From Alphaproteobacteria bacterium (GTDB taxonomy: Bacteria; Pseudomonadota; Alphaproteobacteria; Rhodospirillales; Casp-alpha2): 64,000 nt of DNA. The stretch spans positions 186,001-250,000 of the forward strand of contig JAJRRU010000032.1 in the NCBI GenBank assembly GCA_024279135.1. Reading direction: 5' to 3'. Made by a program: the position numbers and the translations under genes. The notes under the pieces were generated by a model. The model was not told the DNA's origin, made no database searches, and worked only from the letters and a program-made list of their open reading frames with translations. Positions 32,601-41,622 of this stretch are shown piece after piece. How positions within the stretch are numbered: position 1 is the first letter of the stretch; the number at the start of each line of letters is the position of its first letter.

Positions 32601-33980
32601 TTGACCCAGAAAAAAATATCGCTCTCATATACTGAATCACGCGCTATTGCCTACACCGGAGATGATAACGCGCGCGCCCGGATCGCCGAACGTTCGGACA
32701 TTAAACCGGAAATTTTGTATTATTTGGTGGATGACGAATCCCATCAGGTCCGTTTGAACCTTGCCGCGAACCAAGCCACGCCCCGCCTGGCTGATGTGAA
32801 GCTGGCCAGGGATACGGAAGAAGAAATCAAACTGGAGCTGGCTGTTAAAATCGCCCGACTGGTGCCCGATCTGGAACCCGACGAACAGGACCGGGTTTAT
32901 CAGGCAACCGTTGAGACTCTGGAAATTCTGGCCCGCGATCAGGCCACCAGGGTTCGCCAGATACTGGCAGAAACATTGAAGGATGTGGCAAACGCTCCGC
33001 CCAGCGTGATCAAACATCTGGCCCGCGATACCGAGAGCATCGTCGCCGAACCGGTGTTGTTATGCTCTCCGGTCCTCAACGACGATGACCTGCTTGAGAT
33101 CATATCTGCCAGCCCGCTTGGCGGACAGCTTAGTGCTATATCCCGTCGTGATATGGTTTCTGAACTGGTTAGTGATGCCATTGTCGCCTCGAGCGATATC
33201 ACGGCCATTGCCCTGTTACTTGGCAATAATAATGCCCAGATCAGGGAGGAAACACTCGATGCGGTCATCGATCGGGCCCATGAATTTACTGACTGGCACC
33301 TGCCCCTGGTGGAGCGCCCGAAATTACCGGCCCGCGCGGCCGTGCGACTGGCAAAATTTGTTGCCGGCAGCCTGATCAATATGTTGCACAATCGGGGCGA
33401 TCTGGACGAGAAATTTATTGCCGAGATTATCAGCGTTGTCGAGCAACGTGTTGAAGAGGGCAGCATCGATGCAGGTTCCGTGGAAACGGAATTTCGAGAC
33501 CCGGACCGGCTCAGCCATCCCGTTCCACCAGAAAAAGAAGCCATCCAGGATGAGCCAGATGAGAACGGTAAGGATGATGAGCCCGAAGAGGTTGATGATT
33601 TGTGGCTCGATCAGAAAGTCAGAAAAAAACCCGTCATTAGCCCACTCGATGTTGCGCGCAGCAAGATGGAGGAAGGCAAGCTTGACGAAACATCTATTGT
33701 CGAAGCCCTGAACCGTGGTGATGTGGATCTGGTGATCGCCGAAATTTCGGTGCTTGCGGAACTGGATATGGCACAAGTGGAAAAGGCCGTCGATGCAAAG
33801 TCTGCCAAAGCGGTCATGGCGGTGTGCTGGAAAGCCGGTCTTCCAGCCAGGCTATCGCAGGATGTTCAGGGCAAGGTTGCGGGCCTTAAAGACGATCAGA
33901 TGTTACCGGCGACGGGTCATCAGTACCCCCTGGCCAACAATGAATTAAAGGCTGAATTGCTCGCCTTGTCTGTCGATTAG
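32601..33980 (+). CDS. DUF2336-family protein 2
   Basis: 459 residues from a TTG at 32601 (CCAGG about ten bases upstream); an in-frame ATG at 32529 lies inside the previous gene. Homologous in order and motif to the preceding protein: ARARIAERSDIKPEILYYLVDDE, ILARDQATRVRQILAETLKD, ESIVAEPVLLCSPVLNDDDLLEII, NNAQIREETLDAVIDRAHEF. It differs by an acidic linker (about 300-345, EKEAIQDEPDENGKDDEPEE) before the C-terminal helical region. Third gene of the GGDEF operon, convergent with purB 14 bp away. Confidence 0.8.
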   Translation: MTQKKISLSYTESRAIAYTGDDNARARIAERSDIKPEILYYLVDDESHQVRLNLAANQATPRLADVKLARDTEEEIKLELAVKIARLVPDLEPDEQDRVYQATVETLEILARDQATRVRQILAETLKDVANAPPSVIKHLARDTESIVAEPVLLCSPVLNDDDLLEIISASPLGGQLSAISRRDMVSELVSDAIVASSDITAIALLLGNNNAQIREETLDAVIDRAHEFTDWHLPLVERPKLPARAAVRLAKFVAGSLINMLHNRGDLDEKFIAEIISVVEQRVEEGSIDAGSVETEFRDPDRLSHPVPPEKEAIQDEPDENGKDDEPEEVDDLWLDQKVRKKPVISPLDVARSKMEEGKLDETSIVEALNRGDVDLVIAEISVLAELDMAQVEKAVDAKSAKAVMAVCWKAGLPARLSQDVQGKVAGLKDDQMLPATGHQYPLANNELKAELLALSVD

Positions 33981-33994
33981 CTGGCTGGTTGGTT

Positions 33995-35392
33995 TTACGG
34001 TCTGCCAAAAACCCGGTTAAATATCGTATCAACCTGTTTTGTGTGGTAACTCAGAGAGTCTTCATTGAGCAGCGCGCCCAGATCATCCAGGCTCAGGGTT
34101 TCTGCCAGTTTCTGGTCCTTCGACAGGAAGAAAAATAACCGGTTGTCATGTTGGGCGGCCTGTTTATCCATCTCGTCCAGTTCGGCTTCCTGGTCAGGAT
34201 TGTCCGGATCAATACCGAAACTTTTCCACACGAGCATGGCATTGCGCTGCACGATTTTGTAGGCGTCTTCGCGAGAAACACCGTTCTGGGTCAGGTGTAA
34301 GAGCACCCGCTGGGCATCGTGGATACCCCCGAAAGCGTTCAAATGATCGAGCATGTTGCGCGGATAAATCACCAGTTTGGCGACTAACCCGGCCAGCCGG
34401 TTCAGGGCAAAATTCAGGGTAATGGTGGTATCGGGTCCGATCATGCGTTCGACCGAAGAATGGGAAATGTCGCGCTCATGCCACAAGGTAACATTTTCCA
34501 TGGCCGGGATTACCGCCGCGCGGACCATGCGTGCCAGGCCGGTTATGTTTTCGCTCAGGATCGGGTTGCGCTTGTGCGGCATGGCGCTGGAACCCTTCTG
34601 ACCGGGGGCGAAATATTCCTGGGCTTCGCGGACCTCGGTGCGTTGCATGTGGCGGATTTCGGTGACCACGTTTTCCATGGAACTGGCGATCACCCCGAGC
34701 ACGGCAAAAAATTGTGCATGGCGGTCGCGTGGGATGATCTGGCTCGAGATCGGTTCGGCAACCAGGCCCATTTTTTCGGCTACGTATTGTTCGACCCGGG
34801 GGTCGATATTGGCAAATGTACCCACCGCCCCGGAAATGGCACAGGTGGCAACTTCTTTACGGGCCTGGATCAGGCGTTCCTTGCCGCGCTGGAATTCGGC
34901 GTAAAATCGCGCGAACTTTAAACCCATGGTGGTGGGTTCGGCGTGGATGCCGTGGCTGCGCCCCATTACCGGCATAAGCCGGGTCTCAAAGGCGCGGTCT
35001 TTCAGAGCGGCCAATACCTTGTTCATATCGGCCAGCAGGATATCACAGGCCTGGGTCAGCTGGGCATTGGAACAGGTATCGAGCACGTCGGATGAGGTCA
35101 TGCCCTGATGCACGAACCGGGCTTGTTCGGCGCCAATTTGTTCTGACAGCTCTGTGGTAAAGGCGATCATGTCGTGTTTGGTTTCCAACTCGATCTGATC
35201 GATCCGTGCGATCCGCTCCGCGCTATAGGGTTTGTCGCCTTTTTCCCAGATGGCCTTGGCAGCCTCACCGGGGATCACACCGATTTTGGCCAGGCCGTCA
35301 CAGGCGTGGGCCTCAATTTCGAACCACAGACGAAATTTGTTGGCGGGCTCCCAGATTTGGGTCATTTCGGGGCGGGAATAACGCGGGATCAT
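33995..35392 (-). CDS. purB: Adenylosuccinate lyase
   Basis: 465 residues. It acts twice in purine synthesis, cleaving SAICAR and adenylosuccinate with release of fumarate. Fumarase/aspartase fold with GMTSSDVLDTCSNAQ, GRSHGIHAEPTTMG (catalytic His) and the signature loop GSSAMPHKRNPILSENI (catalytic Ser). It is about 30 residues longer than the usual alphaproteobacterial PurB; the excess is an acidic stretch near residues 390-425 (FGIDPDNPDQEAELDEMDKQ) between two conserved helices. A 104-bp divergent region separates it from the GAPDH gene. Confidence 0.95.
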   Translation of the reverse strand: MIPRYSRPEMTQIWEPANKFRLWFEIEAHACDGLAKIGVIPGEAAKAIWEKGDKPYSAERIARIDQIELETKHDMIAFTTELSEQIGAEQARFVHQGMTSSDVLDTCSNAQLTQACDILLADMNKVLAALKDRAFETRLMPVMGRSHGIHAEPTTMGLKFARFYAEFQRGKERLIQARKEVATCAISGAVGTFANIDPRVEQYVAEKMGLVAEPISSQIIPRDRHAQFFAVLGVIASSMENVVTEIRHMQRTEVREAQEYFAPGQKGSSAMPHKRNPILSENITGLARMVRAAVIPAMENVTLWHERDISHSSVERMIGPDTTITLNFALNRLAGLVAKLVIYPRNMLDHLNAFGGIHDAQRVLLHLTQNGVSREDAYKIVQRNAMLVWKSFGIDPDNPDQEAELDEMDKQAAQHDNRLFFFLSKDQKLAETLSLDDLGALLNEDSLSYHTKQVDTIFNRVFGRP

Positions 35393-35496
35393 GTTTTATA
35401 CAACTCATTTGCTCAAAGGATGGATTGGGCGGATCATAGGCGCTTCACGGCGATTGGAAAAGGCTATATGTTGTTGATTTTCAGGAGCGATAATAA

Positions 35497-36510
35497 ATGA
35501 CCTTTCGGGTGGCAATAAATGGTTTCGGGCGTATGGGCAAGTTGATGTTGAGGGCCGCCTGGGACATGGCGGAGCTGGACATCGTGCATATCAACGAGCC
35601 TGTCGGGAACGCTGCCATGGTGGCGCATCTGTTACAGTTCGATACGGTCCACGGTCGTTGGCAACGCAACATTGTTTCAAGCGAAAATGGTATTGCCATT
35701 GATGGCGAGGAAATTACCGTAAGCCATCATGACTCACTATGCGATCTGCCCTGGTCTCGTGAAAATGTTGATCTGGTGCTGGAATGTAGCGGGTCCTATC
35801 GCACGGTAGCCGGTCTTCAACCCTATTTTCAGGCTGGCATTAAAAAAGTTCTGGTGGCCGCTCCGGTGCATGACGAACAGGCGATTAATATTGTCATGGG
35901 TATCAATGATGATTTGTACGATCCGGTACGTCATAACGTGATAACAGCCGCTTCGTGCACCACCAATTGTCTGGCTCCGGTGGTCAAGGTTATTCACGAA
36001 AATCTGGGCATCAAACATGGTTCCATGACGACTATTCATGACATCACCAATACCCAGACCATTGTCGATGCACCGCACAAGGATTTGCGCCGCGCCCGCT
36101 CGGCGCTTAACTCTCTGGTGCCCACTTCGACCGGTTCGGCCAGTGCTATCGGTCTGATATACCCGGAGCTGAAAGGTAAGCTCGATGGTCATGCCGTGCG
36201 GGTTCCCACGTTGAATGCATCGTTATGTGATTGTGTGTTTGAAGTCTTGCGCGAGACCAGTACCACGCAACTCAACGATATGTTTCGTGATGCGGCCAGC
36301 ACCACACTGGAGGGTATTTTAGGGTTTGAAGACCTGCCGCTGGTATCGGCCGATTATGTGAACGATCCGCGCTCGGTGATCATCGATGGACCGTCGACCA
36401 TGGTGGTCAATGGAACCCAGGTTAAAATTTTCGCCTGGTATGACAACGAATGGGGCTATGTCAACCGCATGGCGGAACTGGCCCGAAAAATTGCGACCCT
36501 GGCACCATGA
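35497..36510 (+). CDS. ArsJ-associated glyceraldehyde-3-phosphate dehydrogenase
   Basis: 337 residues. N-terminal NAD-binding [14 protein letters not shown], catalytic [10 protein letters not shown] (Cys nucleophile), and the C-terminal [12 protein letters not shown] typical of GAPDH. The HINEPVGN and QFDTVHGRW stretches and the direct coupling to arsJ identify the arsenate-specialised type, which uses arsenate in place of phosphate to make 1-arseno-3-phosphoglycerate. That unstable product is exported by ArsJ. The stop overlaps the arsJ ATG (ATGA). GGAG precedes the start. No arsR or arsC gene is adjacent. It is probably not the main glycolytic GAPDH. Confidence 0.9.
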   Translation: MTFRVAINGFGRMGKLMLRAAWDMAELDIVHINEPVGNAAMVAHLLQFDTVHGRWQRNIVSSENGIAIDGEEITVSHHDSLCDLPWSRENVDLVLECSGSYRTVAGLQPYFQAGIKKVLVAAPVHDEQAINIVMGINDDLYDPVRHNVITAASCTTNCLAPVVKVIHENLGIKHGSMTTIHDITNTQTIVDAPHKDLRRARSALNSLVPTSTGSASAIGLIYPELKGKLDGHAVRVPTLNASLCDCVFEVLRETSTTQLNDMFRDAASTTLEGILGFEDLPLVSADYVNDPRSVIIDGPSTMVVNGTQVKIFAWYDNEWGYVNRMAELARKIATLAP

Positions 36511-37727
36511 CAGACGTGCGCAGTTACGTCGTCGTAACCGGGTGCTATTGGGGGTTAACCCTGAGCGATGGCGCCTTGCGCATGTTGGTCTTGCTGTATT
36601 TTCATGGTCTGGGGTTTGATCCCATTCAAATCGCCCTGCTGTTTTTACTCTACGAGGCCATGGGCATTGTAACCAATTTTGCCGGTGGCTGGCTGGCCGG
36701 CCTGACCGGGCTAAAATTTACGCTCTATCTGGGCCTGGCGACACAGGTGGTCGCCCTGGTGATGTTGTCATTCCTGCAAGACCGGTGGGCGATAGAGCTT
36801 TCAGTATTTTATGTTATGGCCTCTCAGGCATTGTCGGGCATCGCCAAGGATCTGACGAAGATGAGTTCCAAAAGTGCCGTCAAACTCGTGTTGCAGGAGG
36901 ACAACCACGGGCAGTTGTTCCGTTGGGTGGCTTTGCTGACCGGCTCAAAAAACACCCTGAAGGGTGTGGGGTTTTTCCTCGGTGGGGCCATGTTGTCGGG
37001 TTTGGGGTTCCAGTTTTCCCTGTGGCTGATGGCCGGTGGTTTGGCGGTTGTCCTGTTGTTGGCTATGGTTTTGCTGGGCAACACTATGGCTGGCATGGGC
37101 AGGGTTAATCAAAAAATACGGTTCCGTGACCTGTTTGCCAAGGCTCACAATATCAACATTTTATCGGCGGCGCGTATCTTCCTGTTTGCCTCGCGCGATG
37201 TGTGGTTTGTGGTTGGTCTGCCGGTTTTCTTAAGCACGACCCTGGGCTGGAGTTTTACCGCTATCGGCAGTTTTATGGCGAGCTGGATTATTGGCTATGG
37301 TATGGTTCAGGCCGCAGCCCCACGATTGATCGGGGGCGATAAGGGTTTGAATATTGCGCTACGTTCGGTCAAATTATGGGCCTTTGTGTTGGCGGGCATC
37401 CCCATAGGCATTGCCAGCGGATTGCCCTCAGTAACTGTTTTGCTGGTCGGGCTGGCGGTGTTTGCCGTGGTGTTTGCCATCAATTCTGCGTTGCACTCCT
37501 ATCTGATTGTGGCTTGTTCGGATACCGATAAAGTGACCTTGAATGTGGGGTTTTATTATATGGCCAATGCTGCGGGGCGGTTTGTGGGCACGTTTTTGTC
37601 CGGCGCGGTTTATCAGTATGGCGGGCTGACAGCCTGCTTGCTGGTATCATCGGTGCTGGTGTTGATCTGTGCCATAATATCACTGGGCCTGCGAGGGCAA
37701 GGCGGGGTGCAATATGGAGGCACGTGA
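36507..37727 (+). CDS. arsJ: ArsJ organoarsenical exporter (MFS)
   Basis: 406 residues from the ATG at 36507 that overlaps the GAPDH stop. An MFS protein with about 11-12 transmembrane segments. The N-terminus [27 protein letters not shown] and the motif [19 protein letters not shown] in the first half are characteristic of ArsJ, which extrudes 1-arseno-3-phosphoglycerate and so confers arsenate resistance together with the partner GAPDH. The following hydrolase gene starts 14 bases before its stop, so the three genes form one coupled operon. Confidence 0.9.
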   Translation: MTDVRSYVVVTGCYWGLTLSDGALRMLVLLYFHGLGFDPIQIALLFLLYEAMGIVTNFAGGWLAGLTGLKFTLYLGLATQVVALVMLSFLQDRWAIELSVFYVMASQALSGIAKDLTKMSSKSAVKLVLQEDNHGQLFRWVALLTGSKNTLKGVGFFLGGAMLSGLGFQFSLWLMAGGLAVVLLLAMVLLGNTMAGMGRVNQKIRFRDLFAKAHNINILSAARIFLFASRDVWFVVGLPVFLSTTLGWSFTAIGSFMASWIIGYGMVQAAAPRLIGGDKGLNIALRSVKLWAFVLAGIPIGIASGLPSVTVLLVGLAVFAVVFAINSALHSYLIVACSDTDKVTLNVGFYYMANAAGRFVGTFLSGAVYQYGGLTACLLVSSVLVLICAIISLGLRGQGGVQYGGT

Positions 37728-38754
37728 CCGCAGCACACTGGCACCCCGTGTGCCCATTCCACTGGTGGAGATCGGCGGTCAGGGCGCGTTGGCGCTGGTC
37801 CGCGCAGAGCCCAGACGCATGGCCGATATATTGGAGAAAGCCGCCGACCATTATACCGGCCCGATCATGGCTATGGCCGACCGGTTGTCAGAATACTGGT
37901 TGGCACGTAACGATAATCCATACCTGGATGAAATTTTTGCCGTGGCAGATTATGTGAACTGCCCCGGGCCATGGATGCTTAATTTATCCTATGAATGGTC
38001 GTGCACGGCGGCCATCGGGCCGGATTTGCACCGCGGCGGCAACCGGTTGCTGCGCACCCTGGACTGGCCGTTGCAGGGTCTGGGGCGCAATGTGATTATC
38101 GCCCGCATGGAAGGCGAAGAAGGTTTGTATGATGCGGTGACCTGGCCTGGTTTTTCCGGCGTGTTGACGGCCATGGCACCGGGCCGGTTTTCCGCGGCCA
38201 TTAACCAGCCGCCCATGCGACGGTGGAGCGGTCTCTATGGGCTCGACTGGATCATAAACCGGGCCTTGATGTGGCGCGAGGATAGCCTGCCGCCGGTTCA
38301 TTTGTTGCGCCAGGTATTTGACCAGTGCCGTGATTTTGACGAAGCCTTTGAAGTTCTGACCAATACGCCTATTGCCATGCCGGCTTTTTTTACCCTGAGC
38401 GGTGTTGGCCTGCGGGAAAACGCCCTCATTGAGCGCACTGCGGTGGATGTGAGTTCCCAGATCGGGCCGAACGCCATATCCAATCATTGGAAAAACCTGA
38501 ACATTCCAGCCTATATACGCGGTGTTGACTCACCAGGTCGATTGGCCCAGATGGACAGTTTGCGTTATGATACGGCCAATAATTTTGGCTGGGTAACGCC
38601 ACCTATCCTCAATCCCATCACACGATTGTCGGTGATTGCCAATGCCGCAGCCGGTCATCTGGAAGTGCTCGGGTGGGAGCAAAAACCCGGCGCTGACCCT
38701 GATGACCTGCCGGTCCCGGTCACCCAGGTTTATGACGGCTATTGCCCCGTATGA
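37714..38754 (+). CDS. Acid-ceramidase/NAAA-like N-terminal-nucleophile hydrolase
   Basis: 346 residues starting at an ATG within the end of arsJ. The segment EWSCTAAIGPDLHRG...LLRTLDWPL matches the linear amide hydrolase family: candidate nucleophile C97, then R114 and D117, spaced 17 and 20 residues, close to the Cys-Arg-Asp spacing (16 and 19) of acid ceramidase and N-acylethanolamine amidase. In those enzymes the precursor is cut just before the Cys; here about 96 residues precede it. No signal peptide is visible, so it is likely cytoplasmic, unlike the eukaryotic lysosomal relatives. Substrate unknown; placement with arsJ is unusual. Confidence 0.65.
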   Translation: MEARDRSTLAPRVPIPLVEIGGQGALALVRAEPRRMADILEKAADHYTGPIMAMADRLSEYWLARNDNPYLDEIFAVADYVNCPGPWMLNLSYEWSCTAAIGPDLHRGGNRLLRTLDWPLQGLGRNVIIARMEGEEGLYDAVTWPGFSGVLTAMAPGRFSAAINQPPMRRWSGLYGLDWIINRALMWREDSLPPVHLLRQVFDQCRDFDEAFEVLTNTPIAMPAFFTLSGVGLRENALIERTAVDVSSQIGPNAISNHWKNLNIPAYIRGVDSPGRLAQMDSLRYDTANNFGWVTPPILNPITRLSVIANAAAGHLEVLGWEQKPGADPDDLPVPVTQVYDGYCPV

Positions 38755-38760
38755 AGGATA

Positions 38761-38782
38761 TCGTATGATACTGGTCATACGA
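38761..38782. promoter_or_regulatory. Perfect 8-bp inverted repeat before the thioesterase gene
   Basis: TCGTATGA and TCATACGA are separated by six bases (tactgg), between the hydrolase stop and the thioesterase start. Followed by A residues rather than T, it is not a terminator on either strand. A protein operator or an mRNA hairpin are both possible; I cannot tell which. Confidence 0.35.
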
Positions 38783-38807
38783 AAAAACTATAATGCGGAG
38801 TCAGTCC

Positions 38808-39215
38808 ATGCCCGAAGACAGTGTTGAAACATCCATGCCCGAAGACCGTATCCCCACCATTCGCACCGTTGCCATGCCGGCCGATACAAACCCGTCGGGC
38901 GATATCTTCGGCGGCTGGATCATGTCTCAAATGGACCTTGCTGCGGCCAGTGCGGCCTCACGTCATGCCAGAGGACGCTGTACGACCGTCGCCGTGGACG
39001 CCATGGTTTTTCATCACCCGGTCAAGGTCGGCGATGAAATAAGCATTTTTACGGAGATACTGAAGACCGGCAATACATCCATGCATATCAAGATTGAAAC
39101 CTGGCGGCGCAGTCGGGACGGAGACCACACCATTAAAGTTACTGAAGCTGTCTTTGTTTTTGTCGCTGTCGATAGAAGCGGGCGACCCCGCCCTGTCCAG
39201 AACATGTCGAGTTGA
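38808..39215 (+). CDS. Acyl-CoA thioesterase, YciA-like hotdog protein
   Basis: 135 residues from the ATG at 38808 (GCGGAG eight bases upstream); an ATG five codons earlier includes that site. A single hotdog domain with the acyl-CoA hydrolase signature NPSGDIFGGWIMSQMDLAAA (catalytic Asp in the helix) followed by VAVDAMVFHHPVKVGDEI and VTEAVFVFVAVD. Such enzymes hydrolyse short- to long-chain acyl-CoA to free acid and CoA. A palindrome lies upstream. It may be read from the ars operon, since only 53 bp separate it from the hydrolase. Confidence 0.88.
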   Translation: MPEDSVETSMPEDRIPTIRTVAMPADTNPSGDIFGGWIMSQMDLAAASAASRHARGRCTTVAVDAMVFHHPVKVGDEISIFTEILKTGNTSMHIKIETWRRSRDGDHTIKVTEAVFVFVAVDRSGRPRPVQNMSS

Positions 39216-39255
39216 TTATCGCGGGCATGTTCCAGACATTTACACAGGTCAGTTT

Positions 39256-40239
39256 CTAGGGGTTAACACCGATCAGAACCTTGCCAAAGGCCGCGGCTTC
39301 GACGGCTTCGTGTGCCAGTACGGTATCTTCCAGATCGAAGGTTTCGTTCATGTGGTGGACCAGGTGACCCGCGTCCAGCCACCGGGTTATATCGGCCATG
39401 GCCAGATCCTTGCCGTCTTCCGGCATGATAAAGACTAGCTCATGACGGACCTGAATGTTTTTATAGAGCAGGCGATAGAACGGGACAGTCGGATTTTTTT
39501 CCGCATCTGAAGCGTAGGTGGCAATCACCCCGTTATTTTTAATAATCGCCGTTGATGTGTTGATATTGCCGCCAAATTCGACCTCGACAATGCGGTCAAT
39601 ACCCGCACCGTCGGTCAGGGCCATGATGCGGTCTTTCACGTCTTCGCTGCGATAGTTGATGACGTAGTCGGCCCCGGCGCGATGGGCCAGATCGGCTTTT
39701 TCATCACTGCTTACGGTGGTGATCACTGTGGCACCGCCCAGTTTTGCAAACTGAACGGCGTAGTTGCCAACCGCACCTGCCCCACCGGTGACCAGAACGG
39801 TTTGTCCATCAACAGAGCCATCACCGTAAACACAGCGGTGCGCCGTCATGGCCGGAACGCCCAGACAGGCACCTTCATCCAGGCCGGTATTATCGGGCAA
39901 ACGGACGGCGCGATTTTGTACGATACAGGTATAATCGGCGGCCGCACCAAAAGGCTTGCCCCATTGGGCTTCGTATATCCAGACACGTTCTCCGACGCGG
40001 GCGGCATCGACGCCCTCGCCGACGGCCTCGATAATACCGGAACCGTCCTGATGGGGGATCACGAAAGAATCACGCATCCCGGCGCGTCCACCGACCCGGA
40101 CTTTTACGTCTACCGGGTTGATACCGTTGTAGGCGATTTTGACCAGGACTTCACCGGCGGCCGGTGTGGGGGTTTCTTTTTCGCCGAAATTCAAGACATC
40201 TTTGGCGGGGCCAAATTTTTCATACCATATAGCGCGCAT
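39256..40239 (-). CDS. NADPH:quinone oxidoreductase family (zinc-free MDR)
   Basis: 327 residues from the ATG at 40239 (GGAAC eight bases upstream). Medium-chain dehydrogenase fold: GroES-like N-terminus with NGINPVDVKVRVG, then the Rossmann motif VTGGAGAVGNYAVQFAKLGGA (about 143-163) binding NADPH. The Cys residues of the structural and catalytic zinc sites are missing, as in quinone oxidoreductase and zeta-crystallin relatives. Substrate uncertain. It is on the same strand as, and 95 bp after, the threonine synthase. Confidence 0.85.
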   Translation of the reverse strand: MRAIWYEKFGPAKDVLNFGEKETPTPAAGEVLVKIAYNGINPVDVKVRVGGRAGMRDSFVIPHQDGSGIIEAVGEGVDAARVGERVWIYEAQWGKPFGAAADYTCIVQNRAVRLPDNTGLDEGACLGVPAMTAHRCVYGDGSVDGQTVLVTGGAGAVGNYAVQFAKLGGATVITTVSSDEKADLAHRAGADYVINYRSEDVKDRIMALTDGAGIDRIVEVEFGGNINTSTAIIKNNGVIATYASDAEKNPTVPFYRLLYKNIQVRHELVFIMPEDGKDLAMADITRWLDAGHLVHHMNETFDLEDTVLAHEAVEAAAFGKVLIGVNP

Positions 40240-40334
40240 CGTCACGTTCCTTTTTTAAAATTCAATCACGTGGATCAATGAAAATTTTAAACCACCGTGA
40301 TGATATTGAATATGGGTACGATAAAAAAATACCG

Positions 40335-41561
40335 TTACGTAAATTGTGAATAATCGATGGGGTTGTCCTTATTCAGGCTGTTTTCAACCGCCGCCATGGG
40401 ATACTTCAGCCCGGTGGCGCAATTAAACAGGATTGCCGTATCGTCTTTGGAAACCAAACCATCGCGCAGGGCTTTTTTATAGGCCGCCGCCGTTGCCGCA
40501 CCTTCGGGGCACAACAGCAAACCGTCGATCTGGGCAATATGGTCGCGCACGGCAATAATTTCTTCGTCGGGCAGGGCCATGCAGAAACCATCGGATTGGC
40601 GAACGGCGCGAATAATCAGGAAATCTCCTACGGCGACAGGCACCCGGATACCGGCGGCAACTGTGTGGGCGTCGGGCCACAAAGGTGCGTGTTCCTCGCC
40701 CGCCGCCCAGGCTTTGACAATAGGCGCACAGCCTTCGGCCTGGACCGCGACCATGCGCGGCAAGGGGCCATCGATCCAGCCCATTTCCTTCAGCTCGTGG
40801 AACACCTTCCACATGCCTATCAGCCCGGTTCCGCCACCGGTCGGGTAGAATATGACATCGGGTAACTTCCAGCCCATTTGTTCGGCAAGCTCCAAGCCCA
40901 TGGTTTTTTTGCCTTCAATGCGGTAGGGCTCTTTCAGGGTCGATATGTCAAACCAGCCAGTGGCTTGTTTGCCATCGCCGACGATCTTGCCGCAATCGTT
41001 GATCAATCCGTTGACCGGCCATACGGCGGCCCCTTGCTGCTGGATTTCACGGATGTTGATGTCGGGCGTATCGGATGGGCAAAATACCGTTGCCCGCTGT
41101 CCGGCACGCCGGGCATAAGCCGCCAGTGCGGCCCCCGCATTGCCATTGGTCGGCATGGCCAGATGTTCGATGCCGAATTCCTTGGCCATGGAAACAGCCA
41201 AACATAGCCCGCGTGCCTTGAAAGAGCCCGTTGGCAGTCTGCCCTCGTCCTTGACGATGGCCTTGCCGGGCTTGGCGCCCAGACCATCAGCGGATCGTTC
41301 CAGTGGGATTAACGGGGTGATAACCTCGCCCAGAGATATCCTGTTTTCGGGTCTGGTGACCGGCAGCATGGCCGCGTATCGCCACATGCCCGGATCGGTG
41401 GCTTCGGCAATGGATTGTTTGGTAACATAACGGGCCATTTGTTCCAGATCATAGCGCACCAACAATGGTCGTCCGGCCTCGGAAAGTCCGTGAACCTGCC
41501 CCGCTTCATAGTGTTTGCCGGTTATGGAGCATTCCAGATGGGAAACGAATGTTTTTACCAT
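40335..41561 (-). CDS. thrC: Threonine synthase
   Basis: 408 residues from the ATG at 41561 (GAGGATA upstream). A PLP-dependent fold type II enzyme converting O-phosphohomoserine to threonine. The Lys that binds PLP is in RLPTGSFKARG (about 116-126), the phosphate-binding loop in PTNGNAGAALAAYA, and PTGGGTGLIGMW near residue 243 binds the cofactor phosphate. The N-terminal CSITGKHYEAGQVHGL resembles a zinc-ribbon-like leader often seen in this type. Fold-type relatives (threonine dehydratase, cysteate synthase) cannot be fully excluded, as no thrA or thrB is adjacent; the lysC at 53 kb supplies the pathway's entry step. Confidence 0.82.
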   Translation of the reverse strand: MVKTFVSHLECSITGKHYEAGQVHGLSEAGRPLLVRYDLEQMARYVTKQSIAEATDPGMWRYAAMLPVTRPENRISLGEVITPLIPLERSADGLGAKPGKAIVKDEGRLPTGSFKARGLCLAVSMAKEFGIEHLAMPTNGNAGAALAAYARRAGQRATVFCPSDTPDINIREIQQQGAAVWPVNGLINDCGKIVGDGKQATGWFDISTLKEPYRIEGKKTMGLELAEQMGWKLPDVIFYPTGGGTGLIGMWKVFHELKEMGWIDGPLPRMVAVQAEGCAPIVKAWAAGEEHAPLWPDAHTVAAGIRVPVAVGDFLIIRAVRQSDGFCMALPDEEIIAVRDHIAQIDGLLLCPEGAATAAAYKKALRDGLVSKDDTAILFNCATGLKYPMAAVENSLNKDNPIDYSQFT

Positions 41562-41622
41562 GGTGCTGGTATCCTCGTTTAAATTTTTCAAGGGTGTTGT
41601 TGTTCGCGATGTCGTTGCGGTT

